Source: Natronohydrobacter sp. (GTDB lineage: Bacteria > Pseudomonadota > Alphaproteobacteria > Rhodobacterales > Rhodobacteraceae). From it: a stretch of DNA of 64,000 nucleotides. Made by a program: the position numbers and the translations under genes. Below, piece by piece: positions 1 to 9,587 of this stretch (within the stretch, counting starts at the first letter, position 1; the number at the start of each line of letters is the position of its first letter). The DNA lies in contig JAUVXF010000014.1 of assembly GCA_030603695.1 (NCBI GenBank), positions 1 to 64,000 on the forward strand, read 5' to 3'. Below the pieces are notes generated by a model. That model was not told the origin of the DNA. It worked only from the letters and a program-made list of their open reading frames with translations, and did no database searches.

Positions 1-900
1 CTAGATGGCCGCCCCATCAATACCGTGCCCCCGCATAAGCGCGGCATTGGGATGGTGTTTCAGAATTACGCACTTTTCCCGCATATGACAGTTGGTGAAA
101 ACCTGTCTTTCCCGTTGGAAGTGCGGGGGTTGGGCAAGTCAGAGCGTGAGAAGAAAATCATGCGCGCGCTGGATATGGTGCAGATGGGCGCTTTTGCCAA
201 TCGCCGGCCCGCGCAGCTATCAGGCGGGCAGCAGCAGCGGATCGCATTGGCGCGCGCGCTGGTGTTTGAGCCTGAATTGGTGCTGATGGACGAACCTTTG
301 GGCGCGCTGGACAAGCAATTGCGCGAACATATGCAATTTGAAATCACGCGCCTTGCGCATGATCTGGGCATTACCACTGTCTATGTGACGCATGACCAGA
401 CGGAAGCGCTGACAATGTCGGATAATGTGGCCGTGTTCGAGGATGGCCGCATTCAGCAGCTAGACCCGCCCGCAGTGCTGTATGAAGAACCGCGCAATTC
501 CTTTGTCGCCCAGTTTATCGGCGAGAATAACACGCTGGATGGCGTGGTGAAGGAAATCCGCGGTGATGCCTGTGTGGTAGAGTTGGACGGGGGCGAGCTG
601 ATTGACGCCAAGCCCGTGAACGTGACCAGGGTTGGAGAGCGCACACGCGTTTCCATCCGGCCAGAGCGGGTAGAAGCGAATAAGGATCGTCTGGATGCCG
701 ATGCGCATCTGATCAAGGCGCAGGTTATGGAATTCATCTATATGGGGGATGTGTTCCGCACCCGCCTGAAGGTCGCAGGCAATGAGAATTTCATCATGAA
801 AACCCGCAATGCGCCCGATCAGGTGCGCCACAAGCCGGGCGAGATGATCGAGATCGGCTGGATGCCGAAAGACTGCCGCGCTTTGGATTGCCCGAAATAG
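1..900 (+). CDS. Polyamine-type ABC transporter ATP-binding protein, 5' end cut by window
   Basis: This is the cytoplasmic ATPase of a spermidine/putrescine-like importer (PotA type). The frame is open from base 1, so the real start and the Walker A motif lie upstream of the window. Visible are the Q-loop region (VFQNYALFPHMTVGEN), the ABC signature LSGGQQQRIALARAL, Walker B with DEPLGALD, and the switch histidine in YVTHDQTEA. A C-terminal TOBE-like domain follows, as in MalK/PotA ATPases. It is followed on the same strand by a binding protein and two permeases, which completes an importer operon. The substrate is inferred from the family; opines, betaines or other cations are possible. Confidence 0.93.
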   Translation, partial: LDGRPINTVPPHKRGIGMVFQNYALFPHMTVGENLSFPLEVRGLGKSEREKKIMRALDMVQMGAFANRRPAQLSGGQQQRIALARALVFEPELVLMDEPLGALDKQLREHMQFEITRLAHDLGITTVYVTHDQTEALTMSDNVAVFEDGRIQQLDPPAVLYEEPRNSFVAQFIGENNTLDGVVKEIRGDACVVELDGGELIDAKPVNVTRVGERTRVSIRPERVEANKDRLDADAHLIKAQVMEFIYMGDVFRTRLKVAGNENFIMKTRNAPDQVRHKPGEMIEIGWMPKDCRALDCPK

Positions 901-995
901 GCTTTGCCCGGCACATAAACTACAGTCCGAGGGATGGGGCTGTCTGAAATGGTGCGCAGGTTCGCTGCGCCCGAAACCAACCAAGGAGGTATTCC

Positions 996-2099
996 ATGTC
1001 CAAGAAACTGAAACTGATCGGCCTGAGCAGTGTTGCCAGCGTCATGGCGCTGAGTGCTGCGGCGCAAGACCCGGTCTCTCTGACAGTTGTCTCTTGGGGC
1101 GGGGCTTACACTGCCAGCCAGCAGCGCGCCTATCATTCACCCTTTATGGAGTTGAACCCCCATGTGACCATCATCAATGATGATGGCTCTGCCAATGCCT
1201 TGGCCGGGCTGCGCGCGCAGGCGCAAGCGGGCAATGTGACCTGGGATCTGGTGGATATGCTGCCTTCGGATGCGCAGCTTGCCTGCGACGAGGGGATCAT
1301 TCTGCAAATCGACCATGATGAAATGCTGGCAGCCGCCCCCGATGGCACGCCTGCCAGCCAGGATTTCTTGCCCGGCTCTCTGGGCGAGTGCTTCATCCCG
1401 CAGATCGTTTATTCCACGGTTCTGACATTCCGCCCCGGTGCATTCCCGGCGGATGCACAGCCAAGCTCTATTGCTGATCTGTTTGATGTTGAAAACTTCC
1501 CCGGCCGCCGCGCCCTGCAAGACCGTCCGGGCACAAACCTGGAATGGGCGCTTTATGCAGATGGGGTTGCTCCTGAAGATATCTATGAAGTGCTGGCAAC
1601 CCCGGAAGGCGTGGATCGCGCCTTTGCGAAGCTGGACACGATCAAGGATCATATCATCTTCTGGACAGAGGGCGCACAGGCCCCGCAACTGCTGGCCGAT
1701 GGCGAAGTGGCCTTTGCAACCGGCTATAATGGCCGGATGTTCGAGGCCATCGAAGTTGAGGGCATGGATGCCGAAATCATCTGGGATGGTCAGGTTGTGG
1801 AATGGGATGGCTGGGTCGTGCCCGCCGATGGCCCGAATGTGGAACTGGTGATGGAATACCTGTATTGGGCCACCGATACACAGCGTCTGGCTGATCAGGC
1901 CAAGTTCATCAGCTATGGCCCGGCGCGTGCATCTTCGGCCGGGTTGGTTGGTCAGCATGCCGATCTTGGGATCGACATGGCACCGCATATGCCCACCAAT
2001 CCCGACAACTACTTCGCGCCCATCGTGCTGGATAACGATTTCTGGGTCGATTACGGCGACGAACTGCGCGAGCGTTTCGCAAACTGGATGCTGCAATAA
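996..2099 (+). CDS. ABC transporter periplasmic substrate-binding protein (PotD-like)
   Basis: A 367-residue extracellular solute-binding protein of the spermidine/putrescine class. The N-terminus is a Sec signal peptide: KK pair, hydrophobic stretch, likely cleavage after SAAAQ near residue 24. The mature protein begins with LTVVSWGGAYTASQ, the typical first strand of this family. A strong Shine-Dalgarno (aaggaggt) sits just before the ATG. It lies 95 bases after the ATPase and before the permeases. Length is normal for PotD-like proteins. The ligand cannot be read from sequence. Confidence 0.92.
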   Translation: MSKKLKLIGLSSVASVMALSAAAQDPVSLTVVSWGGAYTASQQRAYHSPFMELNPHVTIINDDGSANALAGLRAQAQAGNVTWDLVDMLPSDAQLACDEGIILQIDHDEMLAAAPDGTPASQDFLPGSLGECFIPQIVYSTVLTFRPGAFPADAQPSSIADLFDVENFPGRRALQDRPGTNLEWALYADGVAPEDIYEVLATPEGVDRAFAKLDTIKDHIIFWTEGAQAPQLLADGEVAFATGYNGRMFEAIEVEGMDAEIIWDGQVVEWDGWVVPADGPNVELVMEYLYWATDTQRLADQAKFISYGPARASSAGLVGQHADLGIDMAPHMPTNPDNYFAPIVLDNDFWVDYGDELRERFANWMLQ

Positions 2100-2185
2100 G
2101 CAACCACATGTCAGGGCGCAGATTTGCGCCCTGACCGCCTTTGGCGATATTCAAGCAAAAAGACAGGGTAGCAGGGGGCATGGCA

Positions 2186-3478
2186 ATGGCGGATGCGACA
2201 GCGCAAACTGGTTCGGCAACAGATAGCCGTGGCAGATTGCTGACCTCGGATGGAACGCCGCTGCGCCGCGCACTGGAACGCGCCAATCGCCGCCGCAAGC
2301 TGGCAGCGCTGGCCTTGGTCGCGCCGCTGCTGCTGTTTATCCTGACATTCTTTGCCTTTCCCATTGCCCAGATGATGTGGCGCTCTGTCGATAATCCGCA
2401 GGTGGTGAATGCACTGCCCCGCACGCTGGAAGCCCTGCGCAGCTGGAACGGAGAGGGCATACCTTCGGAGCAGGTATTTGAAGCGCTTCATGCCGATATG
2501 GTGGCCGATCTGGAATTGCCACGCCGTGAACAGAATATCGGGCCTTTGGGCATAAGGTTGAATTATGAGCTAAGCGCGGCGCGTTCTGCGATTTAGCGCA
2601 CCACACGCAATGTGGCAGAGTTTCAGGCGCCCTATCAAGACGCGTTTACCGATGCCCACCGCCTTTGGGGAGAGCCGGAATTATGGCGCATCATCCAGCG
2701 CGAGGGCAGGCCACTTACTGCGTCTTACTATGTTGCGGCCTTGGATCGGGAATATAATGCCGCAGGTGAAATCGTGCTGCGCGATGAAAACCGGCGTATC
2801 TATGTGTCGCTGTTTGGGCGCACCCTGGCGCTAAGCCTTGCGATTACGGGTATGACATTTTTACTGGGCTTTCCGATTGCCTATTACCTGTCAATTCTGC
2901 CCATGAGATATGCGAATTTGCTGATGATCGCGGTATTGCTGCCGTTCTGGACATCGCTTCTGGTGCGCACCTCTGCCTGGATTGTGCTGCTGCAACAGCA
3001 AGGGGTGATTAACAATACGTTGGTGGCGCTGGGGGTCATAACTGATGATGGGCGGTTCAGTCTGATCTATAACCAAACCGGCACGATTATCGCGATGACG
3101 CATATCTTGTTGCCCTTCATGGTGCTGCCGCTGTATTCCGTCATGCGCACCATTCCCCCCAGCTATACCCGCGCGGCCAAAAGCCTGGGCGCAACACCCT
3201 GGACAGCCTTTCGCCGTGTCTATTTCCCCCAAACCCTGCCGGGGATCGGGGCGGGTGGGGTGCTCGTCTTCATTATCTCGATCGGCTATTACATCACGCC
3301 CGCGCTTGTGGGGGGGCAATCGGGGCGCATGATTTCCAATGAAATTGCACGCCATATCCAGCAATCGCTGAACTGGGGCTTGGCGGCCGCGCTTGGGTCT
3401 ATGCTGCTGGCGGGGGTGCTGGTCTTGTATTGGCTGTATAACCGGCTGGTCGGCGCTGACAGCCTGAAGCTTGGATAA
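2186..3478 (+). pseudogene. ABC transporter permease (PotB-like) interrupted by an in-frame amber codon
   Basis: One reading frame encodes a permease with an N-terminal extension, but a TAG at 2594-2596 splits it. The first part (about 136 codons from the ATG at 2186, behind an agggggc ribosome site) has the first membrane segment and the start of a periplasmic loop. The second part continues in the same frame; it could restart at 2612, but with no clear ribosome site. It has the remaining membrane helices and the permease EAA-type loop (SLGATPWTAFRRVYFPQTLPG). Residues on both sides of the stop read smoothly (SAARSAI, stop, RTTRNV), so a single base change such as TCG or TTG to TAG explains it. 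Either a recent nonsense mutation or a sequencing error. Confidence 0.8.
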
Positions 3479-3492
3479 GGGAGAGAACAACC

Positions 3493-4344
3493 ATGTCCAT
3501 GCCTGCCTATTACACCACGAAAGACAAGATCTGGCATTATACCTTCCGGGTGATCTGCTATGCGATCTTCTTCTTTCTGCTGGCGCCGATCCTGATCATG
3601 ATCCCGCTCAGCTTTAACGCGCAGCCGTTTTTCACCTTCACCCGCGAAATGCTGACGCTGAACCCCGATGGCTACAGCCTGCGCTGGTATCAGGATTTTC
3701 TGGCCTCAGAAAGCTGGATGCGGTCTATCCGAAACTCCTTCAGCATCGGGATAGCGGCCACGCTTGTTTCCACCACTCTGGGCACCTTGGCGGCGCTTGG
3801 GCTGTCGCGTTCGGAAATGCCGGCAAAGGGTTTGATCATGGGTATTCTGATCTCGCCTATGATTGTGCCGCTGATCATTTCGGCGGCGGGGATGTTCTTC
3901 TTCTTCTCTTCCATCAACCTTGCGCAAACTTATCTTGGGGTGGTGCTGGCCCATGCGGCCTTGGGCACGCCGTTTGTGGTGATCACGGTAACGGCAACGC
4001 TGGTTGGGTTTGATCAATCCCTGACACGGGCTGCGGCCAATTTGGGCGCATCGCCCACGCGCAGCTTTTTCAAGATCACTATGCCGCTTATCCTGCCGGG
4101 TGTTGTTTCCGGGGCGCTATTTGCCTTTATCACCTCCTTTGACGAGATCGTGGTCGTGCTTTTCGTGGCCGGGGTAGAACAGCGCACCATCCCGCGCGAG
4201 ATGTGGTCTGGAATTCGCGAAGATATCAGCCCCACTATTCTGGCGGTGGCCACCATTCTTGTGATGATCTCCATCGCACTTTTGACAGTGGTGGAACTGT
4301 TGCGCCGCCGCGGAGAGCGGTTGCGCGGGCTGACGCCGCAATAA
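3493..4344 (+). CDS. ABC transporter permease (PotC-like)
   Basis: A 283-residue inner-membrane permease with about six predicted hydrophobic segments, starting at residue 20. The cytoplasmic EAA loop that contacts the ATPase is visible as LTRAAANLGASPTRSFFKITMPLILPG. It begins 14 bases after the first permease, with gggagaaca as ribosome site, and closes the importer operon. A strong terminator follows at 4366-4396. Length and layout match PotC/PotI proteins. It is intact, unlike its partner permease. Confidence 0.93.
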   Translation: MSMPAYYTTKDKIWHYTFRVICYAIFFFLLAPILIMIPLSFNAQPFFTFTREMLTLNPDGYSLRWYQDFLASESWMRSIRNSFSIGIAATLVSTTLGTLAALGLSRSEMPAKGLIMGILISPMIVPLIISAAGMFFFFSSINLAQTYLGVVLAHAALGTPFVVITVTATLVGFDQSLTRAAANLGASPTRSFFKITMPLILPGVVSGALFAFITSFDEIVVVLFVAGVEQRTIPREMWSGIREDISPTILAVATILVMISIALLTVVELLRRRGERLRGLTPQ

Positions 4345-4365
4345 GCGCGGCTTTGATGCTATGAG

Positions 4366-4396
4366 AAAAGGTGCGTGGTTTCCCACGCACCTTTTT
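4366..4396. terminator. Bidirectional intrinsic terminator between the importer operon and tkt
   Basis: A perfect 13-bp stem (4366-4378 with 4383-4395) around a 4-base loop. The left arm starts with AAAA and the right arm ends in TTTTT, so it works in either direction. It separates the convergent permease and transketolase genes. Confidence 0.88.
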
Positions 4397-4429
4397 GTTT
4401 TGTCATGGTCTGGCCGGTTCTGCGGCCTG

Positions 4430-6451
4430 TCAGGCCAAAAGTGCTTTCACCTTGGCCGCTGTCGCCTTGGCGGTGATGCCGAATTGCTCATACAACTCTG
4501 GGGCGGGGGCAGAGGCGCCGAAATCATGCATCCCCACAAAGCCCGATTTCTCGCGCCGCCCACGCTCTCCGAACAGCCAGCGATCCCAGCCAAAGCGGAT
4601 GCCCGCTTCAATCGCCACGCGCACAGGCCCGGCGGGCAGAACTTTGCGCCGATAGGCTTCGGGTTGCTCTTCAAACAGCTCCCAGCAGGGGAAAGAGACA
4701 ACGCGCGTGCCAATCCCTTCGGCCTGTAGCAGATCGCGCGCGGCCATGGCGATTTCCACCTCAGAGCCTGTGGCCATCAGGATCGCCTGCCGCTTGCCCT
4801 CGGCCTCTGCCAGCACATAGGCCCCTTGCGCGGTCAGGTTCTTGACCTTGTGCTCAGTGCGGTAGGTGGGCAGGTTTTGCCGCGTCAGCGCCAGCACAGA
4901 GGGCGTGCGCGCGCTGGTCAGCGCCAATTCCCAGGCCTCTGCCGTTTCGACTGTATCGCAAGGGCGGAAAACATGGGTGTTGGGTGTGGCGCGCAGCATG
5001 GCCAGATGTTCGACCGGCTGGTGGGTTGGCCCATCTTCGCCCAAGCCAATGGAATCATGCGTCATCACATACGCAACGGGCACGCCCATCAGCGCCGAAA
5101 GCCGCATGGCCCCGCGCGCGTAATCAGTAAAGCACAGGAATGTGCCGCCATAGGGTTTGATCCCGCCATGCAGGGCCATCCCGTTCATGGCCGCCGCCAT
5201 GCCATGTTCGCGGATGCCGTAATAAACGTAGCGGCCCTTGCGATCTTCAGGTGAAAACACACCCAAACCGGCAGTTTTGGTGTTGTTCGATCCTGTCAGA
5301 TCGGCAGAGCCGCCCAGCGTTTCCGGGCAAACCTGATTGACAACTTCCAGCACCATTTCCGAGGATTTGCGCGTGGCAACCTTTGGCGCGCTCTCGGAGA
5401 TTTGCTTTTTGAAGGCGCGGATGGCGGATTCCAGTTTCTTGGGGGCCTGGCCTGCCATGCGGCGCGTAAATTCGGCCTGCTTGCTGTCGGACAGCGCGGC
5501 AAAGCGTGCCTCCCATGCCGCGCGTGCCTCTGCGCCGCGTGCGCCAATGGCGCGCCATGCGCCCAGCACATCTGCCGGAATTTCAAACGGGCCATAGGGC
5601 CAGCCATAGATTTCCTTCGTGACGGCAATTTCCGCATCGCCCAAGGGCGAGCCATGCGCGCCCGAAGTATCTGCCTTTTTGGGGCTGCCAAAGCCGATGA
5701 TCGTCTTGCAATCAATCAGCACCGGCCGGTCAGAGCCTTTGGCGGCCGTCAGCGCGCGGTCAATATCTGCCGGGTCATGGCCATCGCAGGACAGCACTTT
5801 CCAGCCCGCTGCCGCAAAGCGCGCGCGCTGGTCGGTGCTGTCCGACAGGCTGACGCGGCCATCAATGGTGATGTCGTTATTATCCCACAGCACAATCAGG
5901 CGGCCAAGTTTCTGGTGGCCGGCAAGCCCGATGGCCTCGTGGCTGATACCTTCCATCAGGCAGCCATCGCCAGCGATGACATAGGTGTAATGATCCACCA
6001 CTTTCGGCCCGAATTCAGCGCGCAGCTTTTCTTCGGCCATGGCAAAGCCCACGGCGTTGGAAATCCCTTGGCCCAGCGGGCCAGTGGTGGTTTCCACGCC
6101 CTTCACATGCCCATATTCCGGGTGGCCTGCGGTAATCGCCCCCCATTGGCGGAAATTCTTGATCTGATCGAGGGTCATATCCTCATACCCTGTCAGATGC
6201 AGCAGCGCATAGATCAGCATGGAACCGTGGCCCGCAGAGAGGATGAAGCGGTCACGATCCGCCCAATCGGGGCGGGATGCGTCAAAATTCAGGTGCTTTT
6301 CGAACAACACTGTTGCCACATCGGCCATGCCCATCGGCATGCCGGGGTGGCCAGAATTTGCGGCCTGAACCGCATCCATCGCCAGCGCGCGGATGGCGGT
6401 GGCTTTATTCCAGTGATCGGGGTGTGCGTCACGCAGGGCAGCTATTTCCAC
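4430..6451 (-). CDS. tkt: Transketolase
   Basis: Thiamine-diphosphate enzyme that moves two-carbon units between sugar phosphates in the pentose phosphate pathway (and the Calvin cycle where present). Visible are [14 protein letters not shown] near the N-terminus, the ThDP-binding GDGCLMEG motif ending near DNNDITIDG, and the pyrimidine-domain segment [14 protein letters not shown]. The start chosen is a GTG at 6451, giving 673 residues, the family norm; aagga lies nine bases upstream. An ATG at 6490 would add 13 residues. The frame stays open further upstream but that part has no family features. Monocistronic. Confidence 0.95.
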   Translation of the reverse strand: MEIAALRDAHPDHWNKATAIRALAMDAVQAANSGHPGMPMGMADVATVLFEKHLNFDASRPDWADRDRFILSAGHGSMLIYALLHLTGYEDMTLDQIKNFRQWGAITAGHPEYGHVKGVETTTGPLGQGISNAVGFAMAEEKLRAEFGPKVVDHYTYVIAGDGCLMEGISHEAIGLAGHQKLGRLIVLWDNNDITIDGRVSLSDSTDQRARFAAAGWKVLSCDGHDPADIDRALTAAKGSDRPVLIDCKTIIGFGSPKKADTSGAHGSPLGDAEIAVTKEIYGWPYGPFEIPADVLGAWRAIGARGAEARAAWEARFAALSDSKQAEFTRRMAGQAPKKLESAIRAFKKQISESAPKVATRKSSEMVLEVVNQVCPETLGGSADLTGSNNTKTAGLGVFSPEDRKGRYVYYGIREHGMAAAMNGMALHGGIKPYGGTFLCFTDYARGAMRLSALMGVPVAYVMTHDSIGLGEDGPTHQPVEHLAMLRATPNTHVFRPCDTVETAEAWELALTSARTPSVLALTRQNLPTYRTEHKVKNLTAQGAYVLAEAEGKRQAILMATGSEVEIAMAARDLLQAEGIGTRVVSFPCWELFEEQPEAYRRKVLPAGPVRVAIEAGIRFGWDRWLFGERGRREKSGFVGMHDFGASAPAPELYEQFGITAKATAAKVKALLA

Positions 6452-6669
6452 GACGGGCAGTCCTTGTCTGGCGAATGTTAGCGGCGTCATACCAGTCTGA
6501 CGCGCAAGATCAAGCAAAGCTGTGGGTGCAGATCGCTCAAAACGTGACAACAGGTTGGAAAGGCGATGTTTTGGGGGTAGGCTAAGGGCGCTGATGCTCC
6601 GTGCGACAGGGAGAGTGATTCGGGGCTGCGGTTGGTCACACGAGCATTGAAAGAGAAAGCGACAAACGC

Positions 6670-7158
6670 ATGAGCACTGTATCCGATCTAGAGCGCCGCC
6701 TGAGCCGCGCGCTTGATCGTATCGCCAAGCTGACAGAAGCGCTGCCTGCAAATGCGCAGCATGCCAGCGGCGCGGCCGATCAAGACGCGCTGCGCAAAGA
6801 GCTGGAGGCCGAGCGCGCCAAAAGCGCCCAGCTTGCCGAACGCGTATCCGCCTTGCGTCAGCGTCAGGAAAGTGCGTTTGCCACTTTGGAACGCCGCGTT
6901 GCGCGGATGACAGAGCAGCTTGATTTGCAAAGTCTGGAAATGCTGCGGCTGAAAAAGGCAAATACCAAGCTGATAGAGGCCAATCGCCAATTGCGCGAAG
7001 GCCATGAAGCGCAGGTTATCGAACCAAGCACCATAAATCGGTCATTGGTGGCAGAGCTGGAAGCGCTGCGCGCAGAACGCGCTGCCGAGGCGGCTGAGAT
7101 GGAAGATGTGCTGGGAGAGTTGAAACCCCTGATTTCACAGGAAGAGGCCAATGGCTGA
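6670..7158 (+). CDS. Coiled-coil protein encoded with ZapA
   Basis: A 162-residue soluble protein that is almost entirely predicted coiled coil: long runs of E, R, K, A and L in heptad pattern from about residue 5 to 155, with no signal peptide or membrane segment. The gene overlaps zapA by 8 bases, so the two are very probably translationally coupled. I do not recognise a named family. The coupling suggests a partner of ZapA at the division ring, perhaps doing what coiled-coil ZapB does elsewhere; that is inference from position and shape only. Confidence 0.8.
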   Translation: MSTVSDLERRLSRALDRIAKLTEALPANAQHASGAADQDALRKELEAERAKSAQLAERVSALRQRQESAFATLERRVARMTEQLDLQSLEMLRLKKANTKLIEANRQLREGHEAQVIEPSTINRSLVAELEALRAERAAEAAEMEDVLGELKPLISQEEANG

Positions 7159-7546
7159 GCAGATTATCACCATCGGGCACAAGGAGTTCACCGTCGCGTG
7201 CCAGCCGGGCGAAGAACCCTATCTGATCTCTGCGGCGGAAATGCTGGATACCGAGGCCCGCGCCTTGATGGAACAAATTGGCCGTGTTCCCGCAGAGCGC
7301 ATGTTGCTTATGGCGGGTCTGATGCTTGCGGACAAGACAGCAGAGGCAGAGGACAAGCTGAAAGCCGCACTGGCAGAGATAGACGGGCTGCGTGATGAGA
7401 TATCGCGCCTGCATTCCCGCCCCGACCCAGAGCCACGGCGCGTTGAAGTGCCGGTTATCCCTGCGGATGTAACAGACGCATTGACAGAACTGGCGGCGCG
7501 GGCGGAATCTGTGGCAGACGCGCTGGAGGCGCGCGCGCGCCGCTAA
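7151..7546 (+). CDS. zapA: Cell division protein ZapA
   Basis: A 131-residue ZapA-like protein that bundles FtsZ filaments. The N-terminal globular part reads ITIGHKEFTVACQPGEEPYL followed by a helix starting SAAEMLDTEARAL, the usual ZapA order. A C-terminal helix with heptad spacing follows (residues about 45-80), and the extra tail is alpha-proteobacterial in style. It starts inside the end of the coiled-coil gene and its last four bases overlap the convergent hydrolase gene. Confidence 0.85.
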   Translation: MAEQIITIGHKEFTVACQPGEEPYLISAAEMLDTEARALMEQIGRVPAERMLLMAGLMLADKTAEAEDKLKAALAEIDGLRDEISRLHSRPDPEPRRVEVPVIPADVTDALTELAARAESVADALEARARR

Positions 7547-8355
7547 TTCGGTGGCCCGCCTTGCAGCGCGCCAAGGGCTACGCGCAGGGTTGGGCCAAAC
7601 TCTTTGTGCGCGTAGATGTCATTATGCCCTGCATCAATCCGCGCGATCAAGACAGGTGGGTGTTGCCCGGATTGCAGGGCCGTGACAAGGGCTTCCGCGC
7701 GGGCCGGGCCGATAACCTCGTCACGGGTGGCAAGGATCAGGGCAAGCGGGAGCGTGTTGTTTTCCAGCGCCGCGAGAGTATTCATCTCATTGCGGAAGAA
7801 TAGCGTGACGGGCGCCCATGGCAGATTTTGGCGCGCGACAGCGCCAAGACTGTCAAAGGGCGTGACCAGCACAGCCCCGCGCAAAGGGCGCGTGGCAGCA
7901 AGATGGGCGGCAATGCCGCTACCGATGCTGAACCCGATGGCAATCTGTTCTGTCATCCCGCCCGCATAAAGCCAGTCAAAGATCGCTTCTGCATCGGTCA
8001 GAAGTGCTGCGGAAGACGGCCTGCCACTGCTTGGGCTGTACCCCCGATAGTAAAACGCCGCGACGGAATATTCTGGCATGTTCTGGTGGATGAACAAGGC
8101 CATGCTTTCCGCATTCCACGCATTGCCCCCAAAACCAAGCAAAACGGGGCGGTTCGGGTTTGGGCCGGGGATAAGAACGCCGTGCAATTCCACGCCATCG
8201 GGCCGCAACAGGCGCAGGCGCTGCGTTGTGCCCGGCAATTCCGGGGCCGCGCCAACCATGGCGCGCGGAAAAAGGATTGCGCCCTGCATCAGCGCCAGTG
8301 CCACCACCAAAGCCGCCCACAACGCCACGATGGAAAGCACTGCTTTTACCAGCAC
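7543..8355 (-). CDS. Alpha/beta hydrolase, membrane-anchored
   Basis: A 270-residue alpha/beta hydrolase of the BEM46/ABHD13-like kind. An N-terminal hydrophobic helix (residues 5-25) would anchor it in the inner membrane. The nucleophile is the serine of GFSIGSG (about residue 145), the acid is the aspartate in ATRDEVIGP, and the histidine is in DAGHNDIY. The GFGGNAWN stretch is the oxyanion region. Starts at a GTG. It lies 9 bases after trmO in the same orientation and is the last gene of that set. Substrate unknown. Confidence 0.82.
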   Translation of the reverse strand: MLVKAVLSIVALWAALVVALALMQGAILFPRAMVGAAPELPGTTQRLRLLRPDGVELHGVLIPGPNPNRPVLLGFGGNAWNAESMALFIHQNMPEYSVAAFYYRGYSPSSGRPSSAALLTDAEAIFDWLYAGGMTEQIAIGFSIGSGIAAHLAATRPLRGAVLVTPFDSLGAVARQNLPWAPVTLFFRNEMNTLAALENNTLPLALILATRDEVIGPARAEALVTALQSGQHPPVLIARIDAGHNDIYAHKEFGPTLRVALGALQGGPPN

Positions 8356-8364
8356 TTCTGCGCC

Positions 8365-8847
8365 CTAATCCGTTGGCACTGTATCGGCCAGTGGCATATA
8401 GGGTTTGATATCCACCAGCGGCGTTCCATCAATCGCGTCTATGGCGTCAATCCGCACAGTTCCGGCCTTGGTGTCTATCTCCAACACCTTGACCACGCCC
8501 ATTCCAATCGGGTTTGGCCGCGCAGGAGAGCGCAGGTTGAACGTGCCAGTCCCGCTTTCGCGGTGGCGTGGAACCTGTCGTATCAAATCGCGCGGCGCCT
8601 TGGACATCCAATATAGCAAGACCAACGCATCGCCCGGCTCTATCCCCTCCAGCCCTGGGCAGAATTCCGGCGCAATATGCAATACTGCATTGCCGCCTTC
8701 ACGCTCGCGGGCCTGCCGCAGGTTTTTGGGGCAGTTTTCCAGCTGCCACGGGCTTTCTATATGCCCGATAAACGTAATTTGGGCATTGTCTTGAAGGGCG
8801 CTTTGCAGCCGCTCTTCGCCCGGACGCATATCAAACCGGCTTGTCAT
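8365..8847 (-). CDS. trmO: TsaA/TrmO-like tRNA methyltransferase
   Basis: A 160-residue protein of the TsaA family, which N6-methylates t6A37 in certain tRNAs using SAM. Visible family signatures are [14 protein letters not shown] and, near the C-terminus, [13 protein letters not shown]. The gene overlaps rlmE by ATGA, so two RNA methyltransferases are made together. Shorter than E. coli TrmO because the C-terminal extension is absent, which is normal in this group. The tRNA substrate is taken from the family. Confidence 0.83.
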   Translation of the reverse strand: MTSRFDMRPGEERLQSALQDNAQITFIGHIESPWQLENCPKNLRQAREREGGNAVLHIAPEFCPGLEGIEPGDALVLLYWMSKAPRDLIRQVPRHRESGTGTFNLRSPARPNPIGMGVVKVLEIDTKAGTVRIDAIDAIDGTPLVDIKPYMPLADTVPTD

Positions 8848-9569
8848 TCGGGCATATCGCTGGCGGGGCTGCGAAAGCCCTGTGCCACGACATATTTTTC
8901 CGAACTGTCCGAACGGCTGGCAGGGGGTTTCACATTCGCCACTTTGCGGAAATTCTGCTTGAGAAGCTGTTGCAACTCGCCCTCTGCCCCCCCAGCCAGA
9001 ACCTTGGCCACGAATGTGCCGCCTTCATCCAGCACATCAAAGGCGAAATAGGCCGCCGCTTCGCAGAGCGCCATGATGCGCAAATGGTCGGTTTGTTTAT
9101 GGCCGGAAGAGGCCGCGGCCATATCCGACATCACCACATCCGCCTTGCCGCCCAACCACTCTTTCACCTTGTCTTCGGCCCCGTCTTCCAGAAAATCCAA
9201 AACATGCGCCTCGGCCCCGGCCAGTGGTTCCACCTCTTGCAAATCCACGCCCAGCACATAGCCTTTGCGCTTGCCCGCTTTCTCGCCCAGCGAGTTTACC
9301 CGCTTTACCGCCACTTGCAGCCAGCCCCCCGGCGCACAGCCCAGATCGACCACGCGCGCACCGGGCACCAGAAAGCGGTATTTGTCATCCAGTTCTATCA
9401 GCTTATAGGCGGCGCGGCCCCGATAGCCATCACGCCGCGCGGCCAGAACATAGGGGTCGTTCAACTGCCGCTCCAACCAGCGGGTGGAACTCAGCTTGCG
9501 CCCGCGCGCGGTCTTGACCTTGACCTTCAATTCGCGCTGGCCGCGCCCAGAGGTGTTTTTCGGTGTCAT
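8844..9569 (-). CDS. rlmE: 23S rRNA 2'-O-methyltransferase RlmE (FtsJ)
   Basis: A 241-residue SAM-dependent enzyme that methylates U2552 in the A-loop of 23S rRNA. The Rossmann SAM site is [15 protein letters not shown]. The catalytic K-D-K-E set is represented by the lysine in [12 protein letters not shown], the aspartate in DVVMSDMA, the lysine in TFVAKVL and a late glutamate. The N-terminal basic extension ([16 protein letters not shown]) contacts RNA in this family. It follows the Ppx/GppA gene by 18 bases. Confidence 0.93.
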   Translation of the reverse strand: MTPKNTSGRGQRELKVKVKTARGRKLSSTRWLERQLNDPYVLAARRDGYRGRAAYKLIELDDKYRFLVPGARVVDLGCAPGGWLQVAVKRVNSLGEKAGKRKGYVLGVDLQEVEPLAGAEAHVLDFLEDGAEDKVKEWLGGKADVVMSDMAAASSGHKQTDHLRIMALCEAAAYFAFDVLDEGGTFVAKVLAGGAEGELQQLLKQNFRKVANVKPPASRSDSSEKYVVAQGFRSPASDMPE

Positions 9570-9587
9570 ATCAGCGCCCGGCTTTCT

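Noticed and set aside
2594-2596. Readthrough of amber as pyrrolysine
   Set aside because: Permeases are not pyrrolysine proteins and nothing here suggests pyl genes; a point mutation or error is simpler.
4430-6961. An 843-residue N-terminally extended transketolase
   Set aside because: The upstream part has no family features and a good ribosome site precedes the GTG that gives the normal length.
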